NCBI GenBank assembly: GCA_052147395.1
Contig: JBKQKS010000376.1
Coordinates: 1 to 8,904 of the forward strand
Source of the DNA: Roseiarcus sp052147395
GTDB taxonomy: Bacteria > Pseudomonadota > Alphaproteobacteria > Rhizobiales > Beijerinckiaceae
Reading direction: 5' to 3'
DNA: 8,904 bases
Under the pieces are notes generated by a model, which saw only the letters and a list, made by a program, of their open reading frames with translations, did not search any database and was not told where the DNA came from. A program made the translations under genes and the position numbers. Below, piece by piece: positions 1-6,482 of this stretch. How positions within the stretch are numbered: the first letter of the stretch is position 1; every line of letters starts with the position of its first letter.

Positions 1-73
1 GTCAACGCCCGCGGCTACAATTGGCGGTCTTTCTTGCATCAACGTGCGCGAAGCCGACGTGAACTCATCCCGC
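1..73 (-). repeat. Truncated, inverted copy of the composite (MITE-like) repeat
   Basis: Read on the minus strand, this stretch matches the interior of the element at 6787-7124 and the copy at 8758-8904. It shares the blocks CCGCGGCTACAATTGG, GGTCTTTC, GCATCAA and GTGCG, then ACTCATCCC. The match stops at about 71-73, where the other copies continue with the GAGCTTGTCGAAGGAC block. Here a different REP-like unit (77-120) begins instead. The other end lies outside the window. It is therefore a fragment or a hybrid of two repeat families. Confidence 0.7.
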
Positions 74-76
74 GAC

Positions 77-120
77 CCTCATCCTGAGGCGCCCCGAAGG
101 GGCCTCGAAGGATGATCCAG
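77..120 (+). repeat. REP-like palindromic unit A
   Basis: A 44-bp unit that begins CCTCATCCTGAGG, has a central GCCCC-GAA-GGGGC hairpin and ends CTCGAAGGATGATCCAG. It matches unit B (2403-2446) at 42 of 44 positions in the same orientation. It is an inverted, nearly identical partner of unit A' (214-255). It resembles short intergenic palindromes that are common in Rhizobiales genomes; that family comparison is from memory. Confidence 0.8.
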
Positions 121-213
121 TGAACAATGCCAGTGGCGGCAAACTGCAGGCTTCACCATTCTCCGGCTGACTCATCGGGGGAAACAGCGCTTTGCACATG
201 CCGGCGTATCCAT

Positions 214-268
214 TGGAGCGTCCTTCGAGGCCCCTTCGGGGCGCCTCAGGACGAGAGGGTTGGGCTGC
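214..268 (-). repeat. REP-like palindromic unit A' (inverted partner of A)
   Basis: On the minus strand this reads CTCGTCCTGAGG, then the GCCCC-GAA-GGGGC hairpin, then CTCGAAGGACGCTCCA, differing from unit A at about four positions. It has an extra tail (GAGGGTTGGGCTGC on the plus strand) shared with unit B' at 2567-2622. It lies 38 bases beyond the stop codon of the STAND gene, so the transcript would carry this hairpin. A terminator or 3'-end stabilising role is possible, but there is no T-run. Confidence 0.8.
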
Positions 269-306
269 ACGAAAAGTTCCCCCCGGCCGCAACGCGCTGA
301 ACCCGC

Positions 307-2313
307 TCACGGCGGCGCCGCGCCCGCGGAGCCGTCCCGCGCGGCGAGCAGCGCGGCGAGGTTCTTGCGCACGATCGCGGTGTTTGGATGCTCCGGCCCA
401 AGACTCGCCTCGAAAATCGCCAGCGCGCGGCGCATCAGCGGCTCGGCCTCGGCGAGGCGGTTCGTGGCTTGCAGCAATTGCGCGAGATTGTTGAGGTCGA
501 TGGCGACGTCGGGATGCTGCGGCCCGAAACTCGCCTCGTCGATTTCGAGCGCGCGGCGCATCAGCGGCTCGGCCTCGGCCCATCGCGCTTTCGCATAGAA
601 AAGCGACCCGATGACGCTGAACAGCCGCGCGGTCGGCTCTACGCCGCCGCCTGCGTCCGCCCGTCTGGCGAGCGCGAGCGCGTGCGGCGCCAGCGGGTCG
701 AGCGTCCGCCAGCTTCGCACGTCCTGGGGATCGCCGACGAACGCCGCGTTCACCCAAGCCAGCGCCTCGCCGAGCGCCGCTTTTGCGCGCTCGGCGGCCA
801 TCTCGCGCCGCGCAAAATCCTGCACCAGACGATGCATGGCGAAGCCCGGCGCCCCGTCCCTGTCGGCGCGCGAGAGCAGCGAATAGGCGAACAGCCCGGC
901 GCGGGCCTCGTGCGCGTCGTCCTCCTCGCCTGCTATCGCGATCTCGAGCAGAGAATCGGGAATCGGATCGGGCGCAAACAACGCCAGCCGCTGCATCAGC
1001 CGCCGGCTCGCCGGCGTCAGTTTTTCCACCGACGTCGCAAAAGTCGCGGCGAGGCCGACGTCGTGGTTGTAGCTCATCAGCGTCCTGTCGAACCACGCCA
1101 GCGCCTTCTCGCGCGCCTCGCGCCAAATTTTCAGGTAGCGCGCGAAGCCGATACGCTGATGCTCGATATAGGCGCCGGCCTGTTCGAGCCCGAGCGCGAG
1201 GCCGCCGAGCTCGCCGGCGAGGTCGCGGGCCCGGGCCTCGTCGTCCGCCGCTCGGGCGCGCGCGGGCGTGCGCTCGAGCAGGAATCTCGTCGCCGCATCG
1301 GCAGCGAGCGCGCCGACCTCGAGCTTGTGGATTTCCGGCGGAAAATTCTGCGCCCGCGCGGTGACGAGCGCGTGGCCGCCGGAAAGTTTTGGCAGAAGCG
1401 CGGCGACCGCCGCGACCGCCTTCTCGTCGTCGACGTTGTCGAAAATCATCAGCCACGTCGGATGGCGCGCGAGCCAGGCGCGCACCGCAGCAATCTTTTC
1501 GTCGTCGCGCGTAGAATCCTCGAGGCCGAGAACGTCTGCGAGCGCGGCGAGGCTGGCGTTCAGCCGCTCCGGCGTTTCGGCGGCAACGAACAACAGCGCC
1601 GAATATTTGGCTGCCTGCGCCCACGCATATTCGATCGCGAGCCGCGTCTTGCCGACTCCCCCGAGCCCATGCAGCGCCTTCCCCGCCACCGCCGCCGCCC
1701 CCTTGCCGAGCGCGCCCTCGAGCTCCTCGAGCGCCCGCTCGCGCCCGACGAACAGCGCGCCAAGGCTCGGGTAGGGGAGGTTCATTGGCTTCAGGCGGCC
1801 CAGCATGGGCCAGTCCGATTTCAGCGCCAGACGGCAGAGTTGATCAGGCGTCGAAAAGTAGTCGCGATCGAGCTTTTCCAAACATCTGATGTGGTCGATC
1901 TGTGAGGCTGGATCTTCGTCCGCCGAAGTCGGCGCCGGCTCGTCGGCAACGTAGTCGGGCTTGGCGATGTAGATGTAGAACGTCCGCCGGTGATGCCGCG
2001 CCAGATGAAACTCGAACTGCGTGAGCGAGGCGCGGGGGACGCCGGGCGGCAATACGTGCAGGTAAGGCTTCGCTTCGTCTTCGCCGGGGAACGAGCCGCT
2101 GCGCTTGCCGGCGACGTGCACCACCGCGTCGCAGCCGCGAATGTATTTGTCGAGCTTGGCGAGCGTGGTTTCGGTGTCCGCTTCCTGCCGGAAGTCGCGC
2201 TGCACCCTCACGGTCAGGCCGCGCGCGGCGAGGTCGCTGGCGATCTCGTTGCGCGCCTTGCCGAACTCGCTGGTGACGGCGGAGAGAAAGACGCGGTAGC
2301 CAGCCTCGCTCAT
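307..2313 (-). CDS. STAND NTPase: DUF4062-like domain, NB-ARC and TPRs
   Basis: A 668-residue protein, probably cytoplasmic; no signal peptide or membrane segment is evident. Residues about 6-115 (YRVFLSAVTSEF, CDAVVHVAGK, TFYIYIAKPD) resemble the DUF4062 alpha/beta domain found at the N-terminus of prokaryotic STAND proteins. An NB-ARC-type NTPase follows: P-loop GLGGVGKT (216-223), Walker B WLMIFDNVDD (287-296), sensor-like ALVTAR (315-320), a GLPLA-like LGGLALGLEQAG (369-380) and an MHD-like MHRLVQDF (493-500). Residues about 562-660 carry two TPRs of 42-residue period (AEAEPLMRRAL at 579 and 621) and the start of a third, a short array for the family. STAND proteins are ligand-triggered oligomerising switches; some are anti-phage sensors. 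A defence role is inference here. ATG at 2313 is the first start in frame; its ribosome binding site is weak. The gene stands alone, with repeats on both sides. Confidence 0.88.
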   Translation of the reverse strand: MSEAGYRVFLSAVTSEFGKARNEIASDLAARGLTVRVQRDFRQEADTETTLAKLDKYIRGCDAVVHVAGKRSGSFPGEDEAKPYLHVLPPGVPRASLTQFEFHLARHHRRTFYIYIAKPDYVADEPAPTSADEDPASQIDHIRCLEKLDRDYFSTPDQLCRLALKSDWPMLGRLKPMNLPYPSLGALFVGRERALEELEGALGKGAAAVAGKALHGLGGVGKTRLAIEYAWAQAAKYSALLFVAAETPERLNASLAALADVLGLEDSTRDDEKIAAVRAWLARHPTWLMIFDNVDDEKAVAAVAALLPKLSGGHALVTARAQNFPPEIHKLEVGALAADAATRFLLERTPARARAADDEARARDLAGELGGLALGLEQAGAYIEHQRIGFARYLKIWREAREKALAWFDRTLMSYNHDVGLAATFATSVEKLTPASRRLMQRLALFAPDPIPDSLLEIAIAGEEDDAHEARAGLFAYSLLSRADRDGAPGFAMHRLVQDFARREMAAERAKAALGEALAWVNAAFVGDPQDVRSWRTLDPLAPHALALARRADAGGGVEPTARLFSVIGSLFYAKARWAEAEPLMRRALEIDEASFGPQHPDVAIDLNNLAQLLQATNRLAEAEPLMRRALAIFEASLGPEHPNTAIVRKNLAALLAARDGSAGAAPP
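386..604 (-). repeat. 126-bp tandem repeat encoding the TPRs
   Basis: Two DNA units of 126 bp (42 codons) starting at about 386 and 512 encode the consecutive TPRs. An identical stretch of 29 bases recurs at 424-452 and 550-578. Such closely matched in-frame units allow gain or loss of one TPR by slippage or recombination without shifting the frame. Confidence 0.75.
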
Positions 2314-2326
2314 CGAAAAGACTCGC

Positions 2327-2338
2327 CTGCATATGCAG
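2327..2338. promoter_or_regulatory. 12-bp perfect palindrome upstream of the STAND start
   Basis: CTGCATATGCAG is a perfect palindrome ending 13 bp upstream of the STAND ATG, between the start codon and any upstream promoter. A dimeric repressor could bind such a site, but a 12-bp palindrome can also occur by chance. No regulator is known from this window. Confidence 0.25.
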
Positions 2339-2390
2339 CGAGTGTTGCACGGCGAGCGCGGTGAAGCAAAGGGGCCTCAGCCTCTCTTTG

Positions 2391-2446
2391 GGCAACCAAC
2401 CTCCTCATCCTGAGGCGCCCCAAAGGGGCCTCGAAGGATGCTCCAG
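2391..2446 (+). repeat. REP-like palindromic unit B
   Basis: The core at 2403-2446 begins CCTCATCCTGAGG, has a GCCCC-AAA-GGGGC hairpin and ends CTCGAAGGATGCTCCAG. It matches unit A at 42 of 44 positions in direct orientation. The preceding bases (GGCAACCAACCT) are an imperfect reverse complement of the tail of unit B'. It lies upstream of the STAND gene and downstream of uvrA. Confidence 0.8.
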
Positions 2447-2448
2447 CG

Positions 2449-2466
2449 TGCACGACAGGTCGTGCA
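2449..2466. repeat. Short perfect dyad between REP-like units
   Basis: TGCACGAC and GTCGTGCA form a perfect 8-bp inverted repeat around AG, directly next to the end of unit B. It could be an operator or part of a larger folded structure made by the B/B' pair. The sequence alone does not decide. Confidence 0.4.
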
Positions 2467-2566
2467 AGGACGCGGCCCCGCGGCGCCCTCAGCCGTGTCC
2501 AGCTCGCTCCCGACCCATTGCGAGGGGTGGCGCTGGGGCCGTTGGCGGCACGACCGGCGGCGCCTC

Positions 2567-2622
2567 CTGGAGCGTCCTTCGAGGGCCCTTCGGGCCACCT
2601 CAGGACGAGGGGGTTGGGCTGC
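2567..2622 (-). repeat. REP-like palindromic unit B' (inverted partner of B)
   Basis: It reads TGGAGCGTCCTTCGAGG, then a GGCCC-TTC-GGGCC hairpin, then CCTCAGGACGAG and the GGGTTGGGCTGC tail shared with unit A'. It lies 36 bases past the stop codon of uvrA, almost the same distance and orientation as A' past the STAND stop (38 bases). The hairpin has no T-run, so a classical intrinsic terminator is not shown. Confidence 0.8.
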
Positions 2623-2658
2623 CTGAATCGCTTCTCGCCCGTTTCGTTGCGGACCGCC

Positions 2659-5580
2659 TCACTCCGCCGCCGCCCGCCGCTTCTTCGGCGCCCGCCGCGC
2701 CAGAGTTTTCTCGAGGAACGCGGCGGTATAACTGCGCGGATTTTTCACGATGTCCTCGGGTGTTCCCTCGGCGACGATCTCGCCGCCGCCGTCGCCGCCT
2801 TCGGGACCCAAGTCGATGATCCAGTCGGCGGTTTTGACCACCTCGAGATTGTGCTCGATCACCACCATGGTGTTGCCCTGGTCAACCAACTCGTGCAGCA
2901 CCCGCAGCAGCTGCGCGACGTCGTGGAAATGCAGGCCGGTGGTCGGCTCGTCGAGGATGTAGAGCGTGCGCCCGGTCGAGCGGCGCGACAATTCTTTCGC
3001 CAGTTTCACCCGCTGCGCTTCGCCGCCGGACAGGGTGGTCGCCTGCTGGCCGACTTTGATGTAACCCAGTCCCACCCGCGCGAGAGTCTCCATTTTCTCG
3101 CGGATCGACGGCACGGCCTTGAACAGCTCCGCCGCCTCTTCGACCGTCATGTCGAGCACGTCGGCGATCGACTTGTCGCGGAAGCGCACTTCCAGCGTCT
3201 CGCGGTCGTAGCGCTTGCCCTTGCAGACGTCGCAGGTGACGTAGACGTCCGGCAGGAAGTGCATCTCGATCTTGATCACGCCGTCGCCCTGGCAGGCCTC
3301 GCAGCGTCCGCCCTTGACGTTGAACGAGAACCGCCCGGCCTGATAGCCGCGCTGCTTGGCGTCGGGCAGGCCGGCAAACCATTCGCGGATCGGCGTGAAG
3401 GCGCCGGTATAGGTGGCAGGGTTGGAGCGCGGCGTGCGGCCGATCGGCGACTGGTCGATGTCGATGACCTGGTCGAGATATTCGAGGCCTTCGATGTGAT
3501 CGTGCGGCGCCGGCGGGTCGCTGGCGCCGTTGAGATGGCGCGCCACCGCCTTGTAGAGCGTGTCGATGGTGAGCGTCGACTTGCCGCCGCCGGAAACGCC
3601 GGTGACGCAAGTGAACAGGCCCAGCGGAATGCGCGCCGTGATGTTTTTGAGATTGTTTCCTCGCGCCCCGACGATCCGCAAGTCCAGGCCGGGCCTGGCC
3701 TTGCGGCGCTGGGCGGGCAGCGGCACGAAGCGCTCGCCGGAGAGATAGAGCCCGGTCAGCGAATTCGGGTCGGCCTTGATCTCCTCCGGCGTGCCCTTGG
3801 CGATGATCTCGCCGCCGTGGACGCCGGCGCCGGGGCCGATGTCGACGACATAATCGGCGGCGAGAATCGCGTCCTCGTCGTGCTCGACGACGATGACGGT
3901 GTTGCCGAGCTCGCGCAGCCGCTCGAGGGTTTTCAGCAGCCGCGCATTGTCGCGCTGGTGCAGGCCGATGGAAGGCTCGTCGAGCACATAGAGCACGCCG
4001 GTGAGGCCGGAGCCGATCTGCGAAGCCAGGCGAATGCGCTGGCTCTCGCCGCCCGACAGCGTGCCCGAGGCGCGCGACAGCGTCAGATAATCGAGCCCGA
4101 CGTCGGAGAGGAACGTCAACCGGTCGATGATTTCCTTGAGCACCCGATGCGCGATCTCGTTGCGCTTGGCGTCGAGCGCGTTCGGCAGCTCGCGCGCCCA
4201 AACAATCGCCGCGCGCACCGAGAGCAGACTGACCTCGCCGATGTGTTTGCCGTCGATCTTGACCGCGAGCGCCTCGGGCTTGAGGCGGAAGCCGTTGCAG
4301 GCCTCGCACGGCGTCGCCGTCATGTAGCGCTGGATTTCTTCGCGCGACCACTCGCTCTCGGTTTCCTTGTAGCGGCGCTCGAGATTGGTGATGACGCCCT
4401 CGAACGGTTTCCTCACCTCATAAGATCGCATGCCGTCGTTGTAAGCGAGCCGCACCTCCTCGGCGCCCGAGCCGTAGAGGATGATTCCGCGCGCCTTCTC
4501 GGGCAGTTCGCTCCAGGGCTTGTCGAGGCGGAATTTGAACTGCAGTCCGAGGCCCTCGAGCGTCTGCAGGTAGTAGGGCGAGGAGGATTTTGCCCAGGGC
4601 GCGATCGCGCCCCGGCGCAGGCTGAGCCGTGCGTCGGGCACGACGAGCGCCGGATCGACCTTCAGATGCGAGCCGAGACCGCCGCAGACCGGGCAGGCGC
4701 CGAACGGGTTGTTGAACGAGAACAGTCTCGGCTCGATCTCGGCGATGGTGAAGCCGGACACCGGGCAGGCGAACTTGGAGGAGAACAGAATGCGTTGCGA
4801 CGTGTCGGCGAGCTCCAGGATCGCGAGCCCGTCGGCGAGGTCGAGCGCGGTCTCGAAACTCTCGGCGAGCCGGCTCGCCATGTCGGGGCGCGCGACGATG
4901 CGGTCGACGACGACGTCGATGTCGTGCTTGAGCTTCTTGTCGAGCGCCGGCGCGTCGGCGATCTCGTAGAATTTTCCATCGATCTTCAGCCGCTGGAAGC
5001 CCCGCTTCATGAACTCGGCGATCTCCTTGCGGTATTCGCCCTTGCGGCCGCGGATGACCGGCGCCAGCAGATACGCGCGGGCGCCCTCCGGCAATGACAG
5101 AACCCGGTCGACCATCTGGCTCACCGTCTGGCTCTCGATCGGCAGGCCGGTGGCGGGAGAGTAAGGAATTCCCACGCGCGCCCATAAGAGGCGCATGTAG
5201 TCGTAGATTTCGGTCACCGTGCCGACGGTCGAGCGCGGGTTCTTCGACGTCGTCTTCTGCTCGATGGCGATCGCCGGCGACAGGCCGTCGATCTGATCGA
5301 CCTCCGGCTTCTGCATCATCTCCAGGAATTGGCGGGCATAGGCCGACAGCGACTCGACATAGCGGCGCTGGCCCTCGGCGTAGATGGTGTCGAAAGCGAG
5401 CGACGATTTTCCCGAGCCGGAGACGCCTGTGAACACCACCAGCTTGTCGCGGGGTATGGTGAGGTCGACGTTCTTCAGGTTGTGCTCGCGCGCGCCGCGC
5501 ACAACTATCGCGCGGCCGTCGAACAACGCATCGAGGGCGCTCGTCGAGGATGCGAACTTGCTGGACTTCGAATTCGCCAT
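2659..5580 (-). CDS. uvrA: UvrABC excinuclease subunit A
   Basis: A 973-residue damage-sensing ATPase of nucleotide excision repair, which loads UvrB at helix-distorting lesions. Length is somewhat above the usual 940-960 because of short terminal extensions. Visible motifs: Walker A GVSGSGKS (52-59) and GVSGGGKS (661-668); ABC signatures TLSGGESQR (507-515) and TLSGGEAQR (849-857); Walker B with VLDEP (532-536) and ILDEP (875-879); a CEAC pair (425-428); and the DNA-binding C-terminal zinc module with Cys 760, 763, 783 and 786. The first zinc module reads C272-x2-S275 and C296-x2-C299, so one expected cysteine is serine; I recall this variant from other alphaproteobacteria. ATG at 5580 has a GAAGG ribosome binding site. 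The gene is divergent from ssb and preceded by a LexA box 71 bp upstream, so SOS induction is expected. It is intact. Confidence 0.98.
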   Translation of the reverse strand: MANSKSSKFASSTSALDALFDGRAIVVRGAREHNLKNVDLTIPRDKLVVFTGVSGSGKSSLAFDTIYAEGQRRYVESLSAYARQFLEMMQKPEVDQIDGLSPAIAIEQKTTSKNPRSTVGTVTEIYDYMRLLWARVGIPYSPATGLPIESQTVSQMVDRVLSLPEGARAYLLAPVIRGRKGEYRKEIAEFMKRGFQRLKIDGKFYEIADAPALDKKLKHDIDVVVDRIVARPDMASRLAESFETALDLADGLAILELADTSQRILFSSKFACPVSGFTIAEIEPRLFSFNNPFGACPVCGGLGSHLKVDPALVVPDARLSLRRGAIAPWAKSSSPYYLQTLEGLGLQFKFRLDKPWSELPEKARGIILYGSGAEEVRLAYNDGMRSYEVRKPFEGVITNLERRYKETESEWSREEIQRYMTATPCEACNGFRLKPEALAVKIDGKHIGEVSLLSVRAAIVWARELPNALDAKRNEIAHRVLKEIIDRLTFLSDVGLDYLTLSRASGTLSGGESQRIRLASQIGSGLTGVLYVLDEPSIGLHQRDNARLLKTLERLRELGNTVIVVEHDEDAILAADYVVDIGPGAGVHGGEIIAKGTPEEIKADPNSLTGLYLSGERFVPLPAQRRKARPGLDLRIVGARGNNLKNITARIPLGLFTCVTGVSGGGKSTLTIDTLYKAVARHLNGASDPPAPHDHIEGLEYLDQVIDIDQSPIGRTPRSNPATYTGAFTPIREWFAGLPDAKQRGYQAGRFSFNVKGGRCEACQGDGVIKIEMHFLPDVYVTCDVCKGKRYDRETLEVRFRDKSIADVLDMTVEEAAELFKAVPSIREKMETLARVGLGYIKVGQQATTLSGGEAQRVKLAKELSRRSTGRTLYILDEPTTGLHFHDVAQLLRVLHELVDQGNTMVVIEHNLEVVKTADWIIDLGPEGGDGGGEIVAEGTPEDIVKNPRSYTAAFLEKTLARRAPKKRRAAAE

Positions 5581-5651
5581 GACCGCCTTCGCGACGTTTT
5601 TGTTACGCGCGACTCGCTCGCGGGGCTTGCGCCGCGCGCCGCGCTAGGCTA

Positions 5652-5666
5652 GAACAAAATGGGAAC
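5652..5666 (-). promoter_or_regulatory. LexA (SOS) box, alphaproteobacterial type
   Basis: GAACAAAATGGGAAC is a perfect GAAC-N7-GAAC; on the minus strand it is GTTC-N7-GTTC. This direct-repeat form is the known LexA operator of alphaproteobacteria. It lies 71 bp upstream of the uvrA start and 169 bp upstream of the ssb start, in their shared divergent region. It most likely controls uvrA; an effect on ssb is possible but less certain because of the distance. Confidence 0.88.
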
Positions 5667-5684
5667 GATGGAAAGTCCCCGGTT

Positions 5685-5713
5685 TATTTAGTGCAGGAAC
5701 GGTCCGAGCCCAA
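5685..5713 (-). promoter_or_regulatory. Possible uvrA promoter
   Basis: On the minus strand TTGGGC (5708-5713) and TAAATA (5685-5690) are separated by 17 bp, the standard sigma-70 spacing. Each element matches the consensus at only about half its positions. It is the one AT-rich patch in an otherwise GC-rich gap. Transcription would start near 5678, placing the LexA box just downstream, where it could block elongation or open-complex formation. Confidence 0.3.
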
Positions 5714-5821
5714 CCGCACGCTGTGGACAACTGGCGGCGCCCAGCGCATGCGGAGGGCGGCGCGGGTAGGTTGGGGGGCAGTCGAGCGCGCGGCCGGCGG
5801 GGCGGTCGCGTCACCAGCGTC

Positions 5822-5827
5822 GAGGAG
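5822..5827 (+). promoter_or_regulatory. Ribosome binding site that fixes the ssb start
   Basis: GAGGAG ends 8 bases before the ATG at 5836. The in-frame GTG at 5827 overlaps this motif and would have no site of its own, so ATG 5836 is the better start. The resulting N-terminus MAGSVNKVILVG is the usual one for SSB of this group. Confidence 0.75.
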
Positions 5828-5835
5828 TGAGCATC

Positions 5836-6330
5836 ATGGCGGGCAGCGTCAACAAAGTCATCCTGGTCGGCAACCTCGGCAAGGATCCGAAAGTCTCCAA
5901 CCTCACTTCCGGCGACAAGGCAGTGAGCTTCCCGCTCGCGACCTCGGAGACCTGGAAGGACAAGAACACCGGCGAGCGCCGCGAGAAGACCGAGTGGCAC
6001 AACGTCGTGATCTACAACGACAATCTCGGCCGAGTGGTCGAGCAATACTGCAAGAAGGGCTCCAAGGTCTATCTCGAGGGGCAGTTGCAGTCGCGCAAAT
6101 ACAACGACCAGAGCGGCGCCGAGCGCTACATTACCGAGGTCGTGCTGCAAAAATTCCGCGGCGAACTGACGCTGCTCGACTCCCGCGCCGCCGGCGAGGG
6201 GCGCGACAGTTTCCCGGCCCCCGAGGAACGCAGCTCGAGCTTCGGGCGCGCGTCGCCCGGCGAGCGCCGTCCGGCGGCGGTCAGCGGCGGCGCCCCCGCC
6301 GGCGACATCGACGACGACATCCCGTTCTGA
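5836..6330 (+). CDS. ssb: Single-stranded DNA-binding protein SSB
   Basis: A 164-residue protein that coats single-stranded DNA during replication, recombination and repair and recruits partner proteins. The OB-fold spans residues 1 to about 112 (NKVILVGNLGKDP, TEWHNVVIYN, GSKVYLEGQLQSRKY). A glycine-, serine- and proline-rich flexible linker follows (about 116-156). The acidic C-terminal tip DIDDDIPF (157-164) is the docking motif for SSB-interacting proteins. Length is normal for the family. The gene is divergent from uvrA and shares the LexA-box region with it, as in many proteobacteria. ATG at 5836 was chosen for its well-spaced GAGGAG site. Confidence 0.98.
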   Translation: MAGSVNKVILVGNLGKDPKVSNLTSGDKAVSFPLATSETWKDKNTGERREKTEWHNVVIYNDNLGRVVEQYCKKGSKVYLEGQLQSRKYNDQSGAERYITEVVLQKFRGELTLLDSRAAGEGRDSFPAPEERSSSFGRASPGERRPAAVSGGAPAGDIDDDIPF

Positions 6331-6342
6331 GCTCGGGGCTCT

Positions 6343-6368
6343 GCGGCGGGGCGCCCTCGTCCCGCGGC
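6343..6368 (+). terminator. GC-rich hairpin after ssb
   Basis: Arms GCGGCGGGGCG (6343-6353) and CGTCCCGCGGC (6358-6368) pair with nine Watson-Crick pairs, one G-T and one mismatch around a CCCT loop, starting 12 bases after the ssb stop. No T-run follows, so intrinsic termination is uncertain; it may only stabilise the 3' end. Confidence 0.35.
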
Positions 6369-6444
6369 TCGGCTTGCGGCCCATAGCGGCGGCGGCGGTG
6401 TTTCCGGGCCGGCGTCGGACGGCGTAGCTTCGTCGGCGCCGGCG

Positions 6445-6482
6445 AGAGCAAATTGTGTTTCGTTGGAATCGCAATTTGCTCT
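6445..6482. repeat. 11-bp perfect inverted repeat
   Basis: AGAGCAAATTG (6445-6455) and CAATTTGCTCT (6472-6482) are perfect reverse complements around 16 bases. The right arm abuts and shares a base with the nested element at 6482-6630. It is AT-richer than its surroundings. It may be a separate intergenic palindrome or the outer part of the neighbouring element. Confidence 0.6.

Larger units (their letters stand above)
1..306. other. Gene-free repeat-rich stretch downstream of the STAND gene
   Basis: I see no credible gene here. Open frames crossing this stretch are out-of-frame shadows of the STAND gene or run through palindromes. It holds a truncated composite repeat (1 to about 73), an inverted pair of REP-like units (77-120 and 214-268) and about 90 bases between them in which I recognise nothing. 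Confidence 0.7.
2314..2658. other. Intergenic region between uvrA and the STAND gene
   Basis: These 345 bp separate the stop of uvrA from the start of the STAND gene on the same strand. They contain a palindrome next to the STAND start, an inverted pair of REP-like units and a short perfect dyad between the two units. I found no credible gene; frames open here are driven by GC-rich repeats. The STAND promoter should lie here, but I see no convincing -35/-10 pair. Confidence 0.6.

Noticed and set aside
65..1624. Long minus-strand open frame of 519 codons overlapping the STAND gene
   Set aside because: It is out of frame with the STAND gene, is very rich in Arg and Ala, and has no family motifs. 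It is typical of shadow frames in high-GC DNA.
2518..5097. Plus-strand open frame of 859 codons opposite uvrA
   Set aside because: It is entirely antisense to uvrA, whose motifs are all intact; its composition is that of an antisense shadow.
5722..5730. DnaA-box-like TGTGGACAA upstream of ssb
   Set aside because: It is a single site with one mismatch to TGTGGATAA and no cluster or AT-rich unwinding region. It is not enough for an origin or a DnaA-controlled promoter.
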